From Acidobacteriota bacterium (GTDB taxonomy: Bacteria > Acidobacteriota > Vicinamibacteria > Marinacidobacterales > Marinacidobacteraceae): a stretch of 64,000 bases of DNA. The DNA lies in contig VXNL01000053.1 in the NCBI GenBank assembly GCA_009840635.1, positions 20,658-84,657 on the forward strand. Direction: 5' to 3'. The notes below the pieces were generated by a model that worked only from the letters and a program-made list of their open reading frames with translations, had not been told where the DNA came from and searched no databases. Position numbers and translations under genes: made by a program. The number at the start of each line of letters is the position of its first letter. Within the stretch, counting starts at the first letter, position 1. This document shows positions 47,054 through 54,373 of this stretch, one piece after another.

Positions 47054-48415
47054 ATGTCAGAAGGAATCTGGTTGAACCGCAGGGCGTTTCTGAAGGGCGC
47101 CGGCGCCACCGCGCTCGCGGGCGCGGCGACGTCGGGAACCTCGCTGCTCCACCCGGTGACGGCGGGAGCCGCGGTGCAGGACGGGTCCGGCCAGTTCGAC
47201 TTCGACACCCCCTACGACCGGGTCGGCACCGACTGCGCCAAGTGGGACACCATCATCGAGCGACACGGCGCGGAGAACATCCAGGTGGCGATGGGCGTCG
47301 CCGACATGGACTTCAAGTGCGCCCCGGCGATCACCGAGGCCCTGATCGACCGGGTGAAGCACGAGAACTGGGGCTACCTCAAGATGCCGGAGGACTTCTT
47401 CCCGGCAATCCTCGACTGGAACAGGACGCGCCACGGGCTGGAGATCAATCCCGATCTGATGGCCCTCTCCGACGGCGTCCACCCGGCGCTGATCGCCGCG
47501 CTGAAGGCGTTCGCGCGGCCCGGCAGCCGGGTGCTGCTGACGACCTCGACCTACAGCGGCTTCTACACCGATCTGCGCGAGTCTCACACGCTCGCGGAAG
47601 AGAGCCCGCTGATCATCGACAACGGGGTCCACCGGCTGGACTTCGACGACCTCGAGTCCCGGATCTCGCAGGAGACCGACGCGCTCATCCTCTGCAACCC
47701 TCAGAACCCCACCGGGAACTGCTGGTCGCCGGAGGACCTCATGCGGCTGGGGCAACTGTGCCTCGAGCGCCGGGTGGTGGTGCTGGCGGACGAGATCCAC
47801 TGCGACTTCGTCACCAAGGGGCAGAAGTACACGCCGTTCGCCACCCTGCCCGACAAGGCGGTGGTGGACAACAGCGTCACCTTCCAGTCGGGGAGCAAGA
47901 CCTTCAGCCTCGCCGCGATGAAGGTCGCCTGGTTCCATTCCACCAACCCCGAGTACTTCCAGAAGGTCCAGGACCAGCACATGGCGCAGACCAACACGCT
48001 CGGCGTGGTGGCGCACCATGCGGCGCTCCGGGGCGGCGGGGAATGGCTGGACCAGTTGCTGGTCTATCTCGACGGCAACCACGACCTCGTCGAGCAGTAC
48101 CTCCGCGAGAAGGTCCCGCAGGTCAAGTACACCAAGGCGCAGGGCACCTACCTCGCCTGGCTGGATGTGTCGCAGGTCGCCGAGGCGATCGGCGCAACGG
48201 AGAAGGCCGCGGCGGCCACCGAGACCGAAGAGGAGGAGGTGACGCCGGAGGACATCGTGGTCCGCTGGCTGGTCGAGAACGCCGGCGTGTACACCAACCC
48301 GGGATCGAACTACGGGCCGGGCGGCGAGGGCTGGGTTCGCATGAACCTCGGCACCTCGCGGCAGTTGATCCAGGTGGCGCTCGACAACATCGCGGAGGCG
48401 ATGAACAGCCTTTAG
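47054..48415 (+). CDS. Tat-exported PLP-dependent aminotransferase / C-S lyase (MalY/PatB-like)
   Basis: 453 residues. The N-terminus is a twin-arginine signal: NRRAFLKGAGATALAGAATS followed by an Ala-rich segment. The mature part is a fold-type I PLP enzyme of the MalY/PatB group: VAMGVADMDFKCAPAITEAL, HENWGYLKMPEDFFPAILDW, ALILCNPQNPTGNCWSPEDL, VVLADEIHCDFV and the PLP lysine in FQSGSKTFSLAAMKVAWFHS. MalY/PatB enzymes cleave C-S bonds of cystathionine-like amino acids; true aminotransferase activity is possible. Residues ~390-410 carry a Glu-rich insert (ATETEEEEVTPED). Export through Tat suits a cofactor-loaded folded enzyme. First gene of a five-frame operon. Confidence 0.9.
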   Translation: MSEGIWLNRRAFLKGAGATALAGAATSGTSLLHPVTAGAAVQDGSGQFDFDTPYDRVGTDCAKWDTIIERHGAENIQVAMGVADMDFKCAPAITEALIDRVKHENWGYLKMPEDFFPAILDWNRTRHGLEINPDLMALSDGVHPALIAALKAFARPGSRVLLTTSTYSGFYTDLRESHTLAEESPLIIDNGVHRLDFDDLESRISQETDALILCNPQNPTGNCWSPEDLMRLGQLCLERRVVVLADEIHCDFVTKGQKYTPFATLPDKAVVDNSVTFQSGSKTFSLAAMKVAWFHSTNPEYFQKVQDQHMAQTNTLGVVAHHAALRGGGEWLDQLLVYLDGNHDLVEQYLREKVPQVKYTKAQGTYLAWLDVSQVAEAIGATEKAAAATETEEEEVTPEDIVVRWLVENAGVYTNPGSNYGPGGEGWVRMNLGTSRQLIQVALDNIAEAMNSL

Positions 48416-48421
48416 CAGCGG

Positions 48422-48697
48422 GTGCGACGACGCGACTTCGCGGCGCTCGCCGCCGCGAGCACTGCCGGCGCGCTGTGGCAGCAGGCGTGCGCCGAAGTCG
48501 AGGACACCGGCGGGCTCTCCGCCGAAACGGTGGGGACGCTCCTCGACCACCAGGGGCCCCGGGGAATCTACGAGGACCCCACGGAGCTTGAGCGGCTCCG
48601 CCGGGCGGTCGAGAACATGATCGGCGTCCAGCGGACGCTCCGGGAGTTCCCCCTCGATCCCGACGAGCCGCCGCTGACCGTCTTCCGCCGCGGTTGA
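48422..48697 (+). CDS. Tat signal plus linker; in frame with the amidase across one TGA
   Basis: 91 residues from GTG 48422, six bases after the preceding stop. It reads RRRDFAALAAASTAGALWQQ, a twin-arginine signal, then a helical linker ENMIGVQRTLREFPLDPDEP. Tat-exported amidases of the GatA type typically carry such a signal and linker (with a LRxxPLxxxxPP-like stretch) in front of the catalytic domain. Here a single TGA (48695-48697) and one codon (GTC) separate it from the amidase ATG at 48701 in the same frame. It is therefore probably the N-terminal part of one amidase gene, split by a nonsense codon, read through, or genuinely made as two pieces. Confidence 0.7.
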   Translation: MRRRDFAALAAASTAGALWQQACAEVEDTGGLSAETVGTLLDHQGPRGIYEDPTELERLRRAVENMIGVQRTLREFPLDPDEPPLTVFRRG

Positions 48698-48700
48698 GTC

Positions 48701-50176
48701 ATGGCAGTCCAGGAATCGACCTTCTTCCTCACGGTCTCCGAACTGGCAGCGGGCCTCCGGGACGGATCCTTCAGTTCGGTCGAGCTGACTCGGGCGTACC
48801 TCGATCGCGCCGAGGAACTGGACGTCCCACCATTCGAGTTGCCGAGCGAGCCGCGCGAAGACCACCAGGGGAAGCTGGCCACCATGGTCACGATCGCGCG
48901 CGACCACGCGCTCGAATCCGCCGAGCGAGCCGATCAGGAACTGGCGGCCGGCAACCCGCGCAGCATCCTGCACGGGCTTCCCTACGGAGTGAAGGACCTG
49001 CTCGACACCCGCGGCGTCCGCACCACCTGGGGATCGGGCATCTTCCGGGACCGCGTGCCGGACCGGAACGCTGCCGTGATCGACCGGCTCGAAGAAGCCG
49101 GCGCGGTGATGATGGCCAAGAACTCGCTCGGCGAGTTCGCCGGCGGCAACACCAGCTCCGCACTGAACCCCTGGAAGCTGGACCGCACCAGCTTCGGTTC
49201 GTCCAGCGGGACCGTTTCGGCCGCGGTCGCGGGCCTGATCGGCTTCGGGATCGGCACCGAGACCGGCGGCTCCATCGTCTTTCCCGCCTCGGCGGTCGGC
49301 GCCTCGGGGCTCCGTCCCACCTTCGGGCGGGTGAGCCGGTTCGGCTGCATGGCGCTCTCCTGGAGCCTCGACAAGATCGGCCCCGTGGGCCGGTCGGCGG
49401 AGGACTGCGGGCACGTGCTCGAGGTGATCGCCGGCCGGGACGCGCGCGACACCTCGACGGCGGATCGGCCCTTCGTCTTCCGCGCCGACCCGGGTTCGAT
49501 GCGCGGCCGGCGGCTCGGCGTTCATCGCCCGGAGTTCCTGCTCTCCCAGTCGGAGACGACCCGGCGGGTCTTTCAGGAAGCGCTCGACGTTTTCGCGGCG
49601 ATGGGCGTGGAGATCGAGGACATCGAACTGCCCCGCTTCCCCACCGGCGCGCTCTTCACCACCATCGTGACCGTGGAGAGCGGCACCAACTTCAGGTCCC
49701 TCTTCGACGACGGACGCGCTGCCGAGATGTTCTCCTTCAACGAGGACCGGCGCGCCGGCTGGATGGCGGGCCGGATGCTCCCCGCCGCCGACTACCTGAC
49801 CGCGCAGCGGATCCGCAACCAGCTCGTGCGCGAGGCCGACGAGATCGTCTCCCGCTACGACGCGGTCATCGCCCCGACCTGGCCGAACGGGGCGGCGCTC
49901 CGGGTGGTGCGGGACGGGTGGCCGATCCCGGCGCGAAACGAGTGGGAGCCCCCGGACGACGTGAGCGGGGCGACGCCGCGGCTCAACTACATCGCGAACC
50001 TGGTGGGCCACCCCGGCCTCGCCATCCCCTGCGGGTTCGACGAGGACGGGTTGCCGCTGTCGCTCCAGATCGTCGGCTCGCCGATGGACGACCAGGCGGT
50101 GCTGGACTTCGGGATGGCATTCCAGCGCGAGACCGACTGGCACCGGCGGCGGCCACCCTACCCCTGGCGGGAGTAG
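48701..50176 (+). CDS. Amidase-signature family hydrolase (GatA-like)
   Basis: 491 residues of amidase-signature enzyme. The Ser-cisSer-Lys triad can be placed: Lys in LPYGVKDLLDTRGVRTTWGS, cis-Ser in TSFGSSSGTVSAAVAGL and nucleophile Ser in GTETGGSIVFPASAVG. ALSWSLDKIGPVGRSAEDCG and NYIANLVGHPGLAIPCGF are also typical. It hydrolyses a C-N amide; substrate unknown. On its own it has no signal peptide, but the in-frame stretch upstream (48422-48697) supplies a Tat signal across one TGA. No clear Shine-Dalgarno precedes ATG 48701. Other enzymes of the operon all carry Tat signals, which favours export of this one too. Confidence 0.9.
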   Translation: MAVQESTFFLTVSELAAGLRDGSFSSVELTRAYLDRAEELDVPPFELPSEPREDHQGKLATMVTIARDHALESAERADQELAAGNPRSILHGLPYGVKDLLDTRGVRTTWGSGIFRDRVPDRNAAVIDRLEEAGAVMMAKNSLGEFAGGNTSSALNPWKLDRTSFGSSSGTVSAAVAGLIGFGIGTETGGSIVFPASAVGASGLRPTFGRVSRFGCMALSWSLDKIGPVGRSAEDCGHVLEVIAGRDARDTSTADRPFVFRADPGSMRGRRLGVHRPEFLLSQSETTRRVFQEALDVFAAMGVEIEDIELPRFPTGALFTTIVTVESGTNFRSLFDDGRAAEMFSFNEDRRAGWMAGRMLPAADYLTAQRIRNQLVREADEIVSRYDAVIAPTWPNGAALRVVRDGWPIPARNEWEPPDDVSGATPRLNYIANLVGHPGLAIPCGFDEDGLPLSLQIVGSPMDDQAVLDFGMAFQRETDWHRRRPPYPWRE

Positions 50177-50185
50177 CCGGGTCCG

Positions 50186-51511
50186 ATGAACCGACCGCAG
50201 GCGGGTCTCTCACGCCGGGAGTTCCTGGCGGGCTCCGCCGCGTTCGCGCTGGCGTGTTCGGCCCGCTCGGCCAGCGAGCCCGAAGTCGACCTGCTGCTGC
50301 AGGGCGGCCACCTCATCGACCCGCGGAACGGGCTGAGCGCCGTCCGCGATGTCGCCGTGCACGACGGCAGGGTGGCCGCGGTCGCGGAGGCCATCGATCC
50401 GGGACGGGCCTTCAAGGTCGTGGAGTGCGGAGGGCTCTACGTCACGCCCGGGCTTTTCGACCTGCACGTGCACGCGTTCGCGGGCACCAACGAACCGGGA
50501 TCGCTCGTCGGCGACAGCAGCCTCTATCCGGACGGCCACACCTTCCGCTCGGGAGTCACGACCGTTCTGGACGCCGGCTGCGCCGGCTGGCGGGACTTCG
50601 AGACCTTCCGGGAGACCGTCATCAGCCGCGCCCGGACGCGCGTACTGGCGCTCGTGAACATCGTCGGCCACGGGATGCGCGGCGGTGAGATCGAGCAGAA
50701 CCGGAGTGACATGGAGGCCGCGCCGACCGCGGCTCTCGCGCGCGATCACGCCGATGTCATCGTCGGGATCAAGACCGCCCACTACGCGGCCCCGGACTGG
50801 TTTGCGGTGGACGAATCGCTTCGGGCCGGCGAGACGGCGGGCCTTCCCCTGATGGTGGACTTCGGGGACGATCACCCGGAACGCCCGCTCGAGGCCCTCC
50901 TCGGGGAGAAGCTCCGTCGGGGAGACATCTACACCCACTGCTACGCGGGGAACCGGCGCGAGCTGCTCGCGGACGGCATGCCGAATCCCGGCCTCTTCGC
51001 GGGCCGCGAACGGGGCGTGCTCTTCGATGTGGGGCACGGCGGCCGCAGCTTCCGCTGGAGCGTGGCGGCGCGCTGTCTCGAGGCCGGTTTCCCGCCGGAT
51101 GCGATTTCGACCGACCTCCACATCGGCTCCATGAACTCCGGCATGCACGATCAGATCACGACCATGAGCAAGTTTCTGGCGCTCGGGGAGACCCTGGACG
51201 ATGTGATCGCACAATCCACCTGGAAGCCGGCCCTCGCGGTCGGACGCGAAGACATCGGACACCTGTCGGTCGGAGCGACGGCGGACATCGCGGTGCTCCA
51301 CAAAGAGACCGGCAACTTCGGTTATGTGGACAGCTTCGGCGCGCGCCAGGCCGGATCCGAAAGACTGGTGGCGGAAATGACCTTCAAGGACGGCCGGCTC
51401 GAATGGGACCGAAACGGGAGAACCCGCCGGGACTGGCGCGAACTGCCGCACGACTACGGAGAACAGGGCGACGCGCGCTGGGACGGCATCCTCTACCGCC
51501 AGCGTTCGTAA
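50186..51511 (+). CDS. Tat-exported amidohydrolase/deacetylase-family metallohydrolase
   Basis: 441 residues with a twin-arginine signal (SRREFLAGSAAFALACSARS). The amidohydrolase-superfamily barrel has DLHVHAF (HxH metal ligands), the probable carboxylated Lys in VIVGIKTAHY, the His in GDIYTHCYAG and the Asp/His of STDLHIGSMN. It resembles dihydroorotase-like deacetylases that are often paired with SelA-like PLP enzymes; exactly such a gene follows after 15 bp. Likely a two-metal hydrolase of an N-acyl or cyclic amide. Substrate unknown. Confidence 0.87.
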   Translation: MNRPQAGLSRREFLAGSAAFALACSARSASEPEVDLLLQGGHLIDPRNGLSAVRDVAVHDGRVAAVAEAIDPGRAFKVVECGGLYVTPGLFDLHVHAFAGTNEPGSLVGDSSLYPDGHTFRSGVTTVLDAGCAGWRDFETFRETVISRARTRVLALVNIVGHGMRGGEIEQNRSDMEAAPTAALARDHADVIVGIKTAHYAAPDWFAVDESLRAGETAGLPLMVDFGDDHPERPLEALLGEKLRRGDIYTHCYAGNRRELLADGMPNPGLFAGRERGVLFDVGHGGRSFRWSVAARCLEAGFPPDAISTDLHIGSMNSGMHDQITTMSKFLALGETLDDVIAQSTWKPALAVGREDIGHLSVGATADIAVLHKETGNFGYVDSFGARQAGSERLVAEMTFKDGRLEWDRNGRTRRDWRELPHDYGEQGDARWDGILYRQRS

Positions 51512-51526
51512 GAGGAGGACGGAGAC

Positions 51527-52726
51527 ATGCCTGTGAAGATGACCCGGCGGCGCGTGCTGCAGGGCGGCGCGTCCGCCGCCGTGCTGGGAACCGCGGCCTG
51601 CGGATCCGGGTCCGAGCCCGACGCCCCGGCAGCGCCGGAGGAGGTCTACCGGCGGCTGGGAATCGCGCCGGTGATCAACGCCGTCGGCACCGTGACGGTC
51701 CTCGGCGGCTCCCTCATGCCGCCCGAGGTCACGGGCGCCATGGTCGCGGCGTCGCGCAACTTCGTGCCGCTGCCCGAGCTCCAGGAACGCGCGGGCGACC
51801 ACATCGCCCGGCTGATCGGGGTGCCGGCCGCCATGATCTCGGCCGGGGCGGCTTCGGCGATGACCTGCGGGACCGCGGCGGCGATCGCCGGCGACGACGA
51901 CGAGAAGCTGCGGATGCTCCCGGACACTGGCGGGATGAAGAACGAGGTCATCCAGCAGCGGGCCCACCTCACCGGCTACCAGGCCCAGCTGAAGCTCGTG
52001 GGGGCGAAGATCGTCTGGGTGGACACCCGGGAGGAACTGGAAGCGGCGATCAACGAGCGCACGGCCATGATGTTCTTCCTGAACTTCGCCGATCCTCGAG
52101 GCGAGATCGGCCGCGCCGAGTGGATCGAGGTGGCGCGGGCGCACGGCGTGCCCACCCTGAACGACGCCGCCGCCGACATCCCGCCTCCGGAGCGGCTACA
52201 CGCCTACGTCGAAGAGGGATTCGACATGGTGGCCTTCTCGGGCGGTAAGGGGCTGATGGGTCCGCAGGCCACCGGACTCCTTCTCGGACGCCCCGACCTG
52301 ATCCAGGCGGCGCGCAAGGCCATCAGCCCGTTCGGCGGCATCGGCCGCGGCATGAAGGTGGGCAAGGAGGAGATCGTCGGCCTGGTGGCGGCGGTCGAGC
52401 GCTACGTCTCCCTCGACCACGACGCGGAACGGCGCGAACTGGACGCTCGGGCCGAGTTGATTTCCGGGGTCCTGGGGAGCGTGAGCGGCCTCTCCCTGGA
52501 GACCCACGTCCCGGAGATCGCCAACCACGTCCCCCACGTGGTGGTGAGCTGGGACGAGGGCGGCCTGGGGGTGACCTCGCAGGACGCGGTCGCCCGGCTT
52601 CTCGAAGGGGATCCGCCGATCGCGGTCTCCCGTTCCGGAGAAGGACAGCTCCGCATCTCGACGTGGATGCTCCGCCCCGGTCAGGACGCCGTGGTGGCGG
52701 AGCGGGTCAGGGCGCTGTTCGCGTGA
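51527..52726 (+). CDS. Tat-exported SelA-like PLP enzyme (DgaE/ammonia-lyase type)
   Basis: 399 residues with a twin-arginine signal (MTRRRVLQGGASAAVLGTAA, then Cys). The catalytic part belongs to the SelA-like branch of fold-type I PLP enzymes: APVINAVGTVTVLGGSLMPP, ISAGAASAMTCGTAAAIAGD, NFADPRGEIGRAEWIEV and the PLP lysine in VAFSGGKGLMGPQATGLLLG. It lacks the tRNA-binding N-terminal domain and NTNLGR-type motif of true SelA (compare 26135-27571). Relatives include D-glucosaminate-6-phosphate ammonia lyase; a phosphorylated substrate is unlikely outside the cytoplasm. AGAGGAGGA before the ATG is a strong ribosome site. Last gene of the operon. Confidence 0.87.
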   Translation: MPVKMTRRRVLQGGASAAVLGTAACGSGSEPDAPAAPEEVYRRLGIAPVINAVGTVTVLGGSLMPPEVTGAMVAASRNFVPLPELQERAGDHIARLIGVPAAMISAGAASAMTCGTAAAIAGDDDEKLRMLPDTGGMKNEVIQQRAHLTGYQAQLKLVGAKIVWVDTREELEAAINERTAMMFFLNFADPRGEIGRAEWIEVARAHGVPTLNDAAADIPPPERLHAYVEEGFDMVAFSGGKGLMGPQATGLLLGRPDLIQAARKAISPFGGIGRGMKVGKEEIVGLVAAVERYVSLDHDAERRELDARAELISGVLGSVSGLSLETHVPEIANHVPHVVVSWDEGGLGVTSQDAVARLLEGDPPIAVSRSGEGQLRISTWMLRPGQDAVVAERVRALFA

Positions 52727-52736
52727 GCTGACCCGG

Positions 52737-54245
52737 CTACCGTCCCGAAGTCCGCTCGATAAACCCGCCGACGTCCTCACGCCACTGCGGCAGGAGCGAC
52801 TCCTCGACGTACATCATGTGACCGGCGGCGAAGTCCGCCCGCTCGATGTTGGCCCGGAGGTCCGGGGGGAGTCCCATCTGCTCCACGGACCACATCGCGG
52901 CGAAGTAGGGTGTGGCCAGGTCGTAGATCCCGTTGACGAGGAGGACCTTCAGGTCGGGGTTCCGTTTCATGGCCTGCGCAAGGTCGGGCGCCACGTTGGG
53001 CGTCCCGCCGCCACGGGCGAAGAAGCCTCCGCCGCCGAGCCGGCCCCAGTTCCAGTTGCGGGTGGCGCCGCTCGGCACGTACTCCCGGTCGCCGTCGTAG
53101 TCCAGCTCGCCGCGCAGGTAGCTGTTGAATGCCGAGGTGTAGGCCGAGCTGATCGCGGTGGACTGGGGGTCATGCGAGGGGCGGCCGCCCAGCACGTTGC
53201 CGGCGGGTCCGGTGAAGCGGGCGTCGAGCCGTCCCACGATCCGTCCTTCGTCGCGGAGCAGCTCGGCCTCGAAGGCGGGAGCGGTCACCCGAAGGTTCGA
53301 CTTGTCGATGAAGTCCTTGCTGAGGCCGGTGTAGAGGTGCATCTGGTCGATCACCCGGGCTCGCTTTTGCGGATCGAGGGTGGTGCCGGCGAGGAGCGCG
53401 GTGGCGTAGTCGTTCAGCGACCACGCCTCCACCTCGGCCATGAAGGCCTCCAGGTTGTCGGGAGAGCCGCCGGGGAGCCGGTCCAGATAGCGCGCGGTGA
53501 TGGCGTAGGACGGGAGGTTGACGATGTAGGGGATGTCGTCCCCGGGCGCGAACTGGATGGTGTTGAACTGGAGTACCACCGAGACCAGCACGATGCCGTT
53601 CAGGTCGATGTTGGCGCGCTGCAAGTGCCTGGCGAGGACCGCGGAGCGGGTGGTTCCGTAGCTTTCGCCGAGCAGGTAGCGGGGCGAGTTCCAGCGGTCG
53701 TACTCGCTCAGGAAGCGCCGCACGAACTGGGCGAGCGAACGGGCGTCCTCGTCGATCCCCCAGTAATAGGACCCCTCCGTGTCCCCGACGGGATGGCTGA
53801 ACCCGGTGCCGATGGGATCCACCATCACGATGTCCGCCATGTCGAGGAGGGTGTAGGCGTTGTCCTCGAGCGGATAGGGCGGCGCCCCTTGTGGTCCGAC
53901 CTCGGGCGTGACCACCCGGCGCGGCCCCATGATCCCCATGTGCAGCCAGAAGGAGGCGGAGCCCGGTCCCCCGTTGTAGGCGAAGATGAGCGGCCGCTCG
54001 CCGGACGGGGCGCCGTTCTTGCGGAAGTAGGCGGTGTAGAAGAGCTTGCCCCCCGGTTCCCCATCCTCATTGGTGAGGGTGGTGTTCGCAACCACGGCGT
54101 CGTACTCGACGGTCTCGCCGTTCATCTCGATCGAGTGGCTGCTCTCCCAACGGGACGTCTCGGTGGCTTCGGAGCCGTTTTCCTGGGCCGGGGCCGCCGC
54201 GGCAATAGCAAGCAGGGCAACGGAGAGAAGGGCTTTCTTCAACAT
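52737..54245 (-). CDS. Exported serine carboxypeptidase (peptidase family S10)
   Basis: 502 residues with a Sec signal (KALLSVALLAIAAAAPAQ). S10 hallmarks: FAYNGGPGSASFWLHMG (oxyanion region), MVDPIGTGFSHPVG, nucleophile S195 in LLGESYGTTRS, the Asp in VNGIYDLATPYFA and the His in AAGHMMYVEE near the C-terminus. Removes C-terminal residues from peptides in the periplasm or outside. It is convergent with the Tat operon (10 bp between the stops) and downstream of the TonB receptor, from which it is separated by a terminator. Confidence 0.93.
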   Translation of the reverse strand: MLKKALLSVALLAIAAAAPAQENGSEATETSRWESSHSIEMNGETVEYDAVVANTTLTNEDGEPGGKLFYTAYFRKNGAPSGERPLIFAYNGGPGSASFWLHMGIMGPRRVVTPEVGPQGAPPYPLEDNAYTLLDMADIVMVDPIGTGFSHPVGDTEGSYYWGIDEDARSLAQFVRRFLSEYDRWNSPRYLLGESYGTTRSAVLARHLQRANIDLNGIVLVSVVLQFNTIQFAPGDDIPYIVNLPSYAITARYLDRLPGGSPDNLEAFMAEVEAWSLNDYATALLAGTTLDPQKRARVIDQMHLYTGLSKDFIDKSNLRVTAPAFEAELLRDEGRIVGRLDARFTGPAGNVLGGRPSHDPQSTAISSAYTSAFNSYLRGELDYDGDREYVPSGATRNWNWGRLGGGGFFARGGGTPNVAPDLAQAMKRNPDLKVLLVNGIYDLATPYFAAMWSVEQMGLPPDLRANIERADFAAGHMMYVEESLLPQWREDVGGFIERTSGR

Positions 54246-54323
54246 CTCGGGGACCTCCGGGAACGGCGGGAGTGGAGCGAGCGAGCATACGTGATCGGAG
54301 CAACGCCAACCGGAAACAAGAAA

Positions 54324-54353
54324 GGGGGACCGCCCTTGGCAGGGCGGTCCCCC
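54324..54353 (-). terminator. Rho-independent terminator after the TonB-dependent receptor gene
   Basis: A perfect 13-bp GC-rich stem, GGGGGACCGCCCT and AGGGCGGTCCCCC with a 4-nt loop (TGGC on the plus strand). Read on the minus strand it is followed by TTTCTTGTTT, a T-rich tail. It lies about 20 bp past the receptor stop (54374) and ~80 bp before the S10 start, so S10 probably has its own promoter. Confidence 0.9.
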
Positions 54354-54373
54354 CCGAATGAAGGATCAGACAG

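Noticed and set aside
48695..48760. Bacterial SECIS element after the in-frame TGA
   Set aside because: I could not find a stable stem-loop with the usual distance and apical loop in the bases after the stop; left open only as a minor possibility in the findings.
47054..52726. D-glucosaminate (dga) catabolic operon
   Set aside because: A SelA-like lyase next to an amidohydrolase recalls it, but there is no PTS transporter or KDPG-type aldolase, and Tat export excludes a phosphosugar substrate in the cytoplasm.
51527..52726. A second selA
   Set aside because: It lacks the tRNA-binding N-terminal domain and the HTNLGR-type motif and carries a Tat signal, so it belongs to the SelA-like PLP lyase group.
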